Positions 60,726 to 64,000 of a stretch of 64,000 nt of DNA are shown piece after piece. Source of the stretch: Heterobilharzia americana. Taxonomy: Eukaryota; Platyhelminthes; Trematoda; Strigeidida; Schistosomatidae. The notes under the pieces were generated by a model that worked only from the letters and a program-made list of their open reading frames with translations, was not told the DNA's origin and searched no databases. Both the position numbers and the translations under genes were made by a program. Each line of letters begins with the position of its first letter. The stretch's first letter is position 1. The stretch spans positions 154,395,776-154,459,775 of the forward strand of contig OX104127.1 of the NCBI GenBank assembly GCA_944470555.2, given 5' to 3'.

Positions 60726-62759
60726 TAAATGCACCAAGATTCATGGTGAACGCAAACGCATGAACATCACATTTCATCAGCTACTAGTATGGATTGAAGA
60801 CAATCAACTTCACCAACTCTGTTAATTTATGATATACCATGTACAATCACTCTTTCTAACCAGAGTTACCAATCTTGAAAGGGAAAGTAATGGCGGCGAA
60901 TTCGTGACAGCTCTTTAACTAGTTACTAGTAAGTACAAAACTAAGAAATCTAATAAGGGTGAAATGACGGCTAATCACCCTTAGGTTTGCAATAATTTAT
61001 CAATACAATCTGTTAACGTAGGATAAGCCTACTGAAGAAAGCACAGCATTGGTACGTTAATATAGAAAGCCTGGTCTCATTCTCTCCAAACAATCATAAA
61101 AGTATAGAAAACAGCCCAAAACATGTTTATCAACACAAAGTGCAATACTTCAGAGGAAATAATCAGTGCGTGAAAAAATTCCTGCTGTAATAAAAACTTC
61201 AAAACGCAACATAGTATGTAGAACAAATAGTTATTTCATAAGGAAATATCCATTCCTTACCATACGACTGAATGTCGGTACAAATGGATCATTGTGACCG
61301 ACTTGAAATTTCAAACAAATGATTCCAACCACCTGTTACTGATAACTGCATGAATCACATCCATCTCAAGATTTCATGAACAGTAGGTACACTAAGGGGG
61401 TTTAGGTAAGCTCAATAAGGTTACAAGTTCACTTAATTTTTTACTACAATTCAAATAAATTGTCTGTGTATTACTAGTTACTTATCAATACTCTGAATAA
61501 CCAACATCCTGAATTTAACCTTCAACAAGTTAAAGATCCCAGCCGTGCACTTTTTTGCATTGTTAAAGTCACACGAATCGCGAATCATCAGCACGTATTA
61601 CTGCATAACGGTCTAAGTTGCCAAACTTCGTACCAACACATCAAACAAAGCAATGAGATGAAAGACGAATTAATGAAGTAGAATCAGTCAAAAGCAGTTA
61701 GCAGAAGTAAAAGGGACAGGAAAAGAATGAGAAAATGCTGAATTCAGTATAGTGGTTAAGAAGACGACAATGTGCGGAATACATCTGCTTCACTGAGATC
61801 GATTCTATCACTCAGAGTTTCCAACTACTAGCTTCTGTTAATACGCAAACAATAACCAAAAATCTACATTTCCCTATATGACTCAGTTCGACAATCAAAG
61901 ACTTCATGCAGTGATACCATGTTTTAGTCTGGCCATTCCAAGCCTTTTTCCAGCCTGAATCTACTTCACAAATCGTGAATACTGTTCAGAAAGTGAATAA
62001 CCATAGGTACTATTACTTTTAAAACTACAAGACTCAATTAAACTACATTTTGTGATTACTGTATCACTGGATTGTTTTATTCCACCCTAAACATCCGAAC
62101 GACAAAAAATACGAGTCGATGTTAAAGAGTACAGTAAATAATACGCCCGAAATAATGACCGTCCAAACTGAAAATAGTTTAAACCAGTTAGTCACACTCT
62201 ACCATACACCAGGTTTGAGAGAGCTTTCTCTACTTTAGTTCGATTTCAAAAACCGCTGTCTAATACTGACGTAGAGCTAACAGAATGGTTAGTTTTCTCG
62301 TTAGTAAAACTTACAATTTGCCTGAAATAACATTATCAGTAAGAAAAATATGACAAAGATGCATAAGGTTACGGAAAAAGCACACAACCATGTACTGAAA
62401 CTTTTCAATGGACAATAGCAGAGTGAATTACTGCGCCTTGAAAGAAGAACCTATTAATGAATACTTATTTAGCAACATGTAATATATTCCGATCCATTGT
62501 AAAACAGGAAGTTTTTCCACTGTATGTGTAGCACCGAAGGAAATTTCCTTACAGCGGAATACACCCATATGATCATAGGAAAAGACAAGACGTGGTTTCA
62601 GAGAAGGAAAATTTTTCCTTTCGACGAAGTCATCTACTAAGCTGTACATTCGGGAATATATGTTACAGTGGACAGAACGTTCCAGAATTATTTCCGGTTT
62701 GGGGGCAAAATATATTGAGTAACTAAAGCAAGTTAATTGATACACATTTGCGTTTAGAG

Positions 62760-63010
62760 TGGGAAAATAGACAAGGGATTATGAAGTTAAGTGTAATTAC
62801 GTAATATAGGATATATGGTAGAATAAGAAACTGAACGAAGGGTTATTAAAATAAAATTGCGATTATGTAATGCCGAATAAACCAACGACAGAATATGAAA
62901 ATAAACAGGGGATCATGAAAATAGGATTGTGATTACGTAATGCAAAAACAGAGTAGGAAAATGAATAAGGTATGAAGGAAATATGTGTAGTTACTTGATA
63001 CGAAATGAAT
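62760..63010. repeat. Degenerate tandem array with TTACGTAA sites
   Basis: About four imperfect units of 58-70 bp share GAAAATRRAYARGGRWTATG and then GATTACGTAATG. The palindrome TTACGTAA is exact at 62797-62804 and 62933-62940, one base off at 62863-62870 (TTATGTAA), and degraded at 62991. It lies in the IMPDH intron, about 0.8 kb from the upstream exon. Confidence 0.65.
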
Positions 63011-63039
63011 CTATGACAGACAAGGCTCTACGATGGCCA

Positions 63040-63375
63040 TGGCAAAGTAAAGATTAGATGTACCTTTTTTGCAAGCATTACGCTCGTTTGAACTTCTGGA
63101 TGGCTAGTGCTTCAGCCATAAACAAATGCCTTGATCTTACTCCTTCAAGTGGTTTGATCGAACCCTGTAGAGAATTTTGAATGAGCTCTCAAAAGGAGCT
63201 AAGTGGCCTGAGTTCATGAAGTTTTCTGTTATTGAACTGAAGATACATTTTTGTTCTCTCTTTGCCGTCTAGGCTGGGCAGTGTTCGCGGACACGTTTTA
63301 TGAGCGGATGCATGGTATGGCCGATGTACTCAGCTCCACAAGAGCAAGTGGTTTTCCTTAGCTAAATTAACGCTT
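63040..63375 (-). mobile_element. PLE GIY-YIG endonuclease relic in IMPDH intron
   Basis: The minus-strand frame reads KTTCSCGAEYIGHTMHPLIK (63366-63307), then RVREHCPA and, after a stop, ITENFMNSGHLAPFESSFKI. The CSCGAEYIGHT...REH pattern is the GIY-YIG core of a PLE lineage different from those at 26, 29 and 41 kb. Several stops are present. Confidence 0.7.
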
Positions 63376-63799
63376 CATTGTAACAATAGTAAAATCGCTT
63401 CTGTAAATCGACGGCTAGCGTATTCAGTGAAGAAATTTAGAGTTTTTCAACCTATCCTATGAGTAATGATATTTGCGTGGTTTAAATAGTTAACTTCCAA
63501 TCTGAGTCGCTGATTTGAACACCTATACACCTGCCGAGGTTTGGGCAGAAACATAGCATCATTAGCCCTCGCCTGCATGTGGCTGATTGTCTAGTGCACA
63601 AAAATGCACAGGGTTGTTGAGTGGTTTCGTGTTGTTTGAGAATGCAAAGCATCCCGAGAACGAACAACCTAAGAAATGGTTTTTCGAAAACTATATATAA
63701 CACTCTGTTATGAATCAATGACGTAAACTACAATTTAAACTCACAAGAATAAGTGTTATGTGTGAAATAAACAACGATCTAAAGCATATGAAGAATTAC

Positions 63800-63989
63800 C
63801 TCTATATTTTTTCAGTCTTATACCATCTGAAAAAACATATTCTCCAGGTGACTCAGTTGTACCAGCTAGAAGTCCACCCATCATAACTGCAGAAGCGCCA
63901 AAACTAAGAGCTTTAACAATATGACCAGCATTTTGAATCCCTCCATCTGCGATCACAGGTATATCGTACATACGAGCATATTCAGATAC
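63800..63989 (-). CDS. IMPDH: IMP dehydrogenase, upstream exon in window
   Basis: The exon starts after TTTCTGTGTAG and reads [20 protein letters not shown], then [20 protein letters not shown] and [24 protein letters not shown] is the IMP ribose and phosphate binding strand and MMGGLLAGT the second phosphate loop of the IMPDH barrel. Mammalian IMPDH has Ser where the second Gly of MMGG stands. The exon is 190 bp and ends in phase 1 at donor GTAATT. The catalytic cysteine loop lies upstream, outside the window. GMP reductase is excluded by the [16 protein letters not shown] and downstream flap sequence. Confidence 0.96.
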
Positions 63990-64000
63990 CTACACAGAAA

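Larger units (their letters stand above)
57260..63799 (-). other. IMPDH: IMPDH intron, 6.54 kb, phase 1
   Basis: The donor AGAG/GTAATT at 63799 and the acceptor AAAG at 57260 define it. Apart from the repeats listed separately (58640-59410, 60055-60590, 60590-60725, 62760-63010, 63040-63375) no other gene is seen in it. Confidence 0.9.

Noticed and set aside
1..64000. CRISPR arrays, rRNA, operons or prophage
   Set aside because: None seen; the repeats are retroelements, SINEs and microsatellites of a eukaryotic genome.

Overview
The window looks like non-coding DNA from a parasitic flatworm of the genus Schistosoma. It is AT-rich, has spliced genes with long repeat-filled introns, and carries schistosome-type repeats: SM-alpha hammerhead SINEs, RTE-like non-LTR retrotransposons and Penelope-like elements (PLEs) with GIY-YIG endonuclease. 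The species cannot be fixed from sequence alone. There is no sign of operons, CRISPR arrays or bacterial genes.

The only host gene identified with confidence is IMP dehydrogenase on the minus strand at the right end. Three exons are visible: 63800-63989, 56974-57259, and a tiny terminal exon with 22 coding bases at 55844-55865. They join in frame to the C-terminal 165 residues. The 6.5-kb intron between the first two holds two non-LTR remnants, a tRNA-type SINE, a short tandem array containing TTACGTAA, and a PLE endonuclease relic. A second host gene is possible at 24.9-25.6 kb (+), and a related 114-bp exon-like block lies at 4.1 kb. Neither could be named.

Layout: 1-2.0 kb, decayed RTE copy A. 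2-13 kb, mostly featureless. 13-20 kb, SINE pair, SM-alpha relic, PLE relic and a 2-kb unit bounded by 186-bp inverted repeats. 20.8 kb, a solo PLE tail with a hammerhead. 21.75-24.26 kb, RTE copy B. 24.9-31.5 kb, candidate host exons and four PLE remnants of different families. 32.9-35.8 kb, RTE copy C, a near-identical inverted partner of B. 40.2-44.4 kb, a composite PLE: an intact 747-codon element joined head to head to a truncated inverted copy, with a 14-bp direct repeat at the outer ends. 45.8-47.0 kb, another head-to-head PLE pair. 48.4-49.1 kb, SM-alpha array with one hammerhead that keeps every core residue. 49.2-49.8 kb, RTE fragment D. 50-55 kb, SINE, SM-alpha and non-LTR relics. 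55.8-64 kb, the 3' half of IMPDH.

The main result is how the retroelements are built. Three separate PLE insertions are head-to-head inverted dimers, and one has an apparent target-site duplication around the whole dimer. A hammerhead ribozyme in a PLE tail shows compensatory changes between two copies. Three RTE copies share the same disabling frameshift, which suggests that defective RNAs were mobilised in trans.
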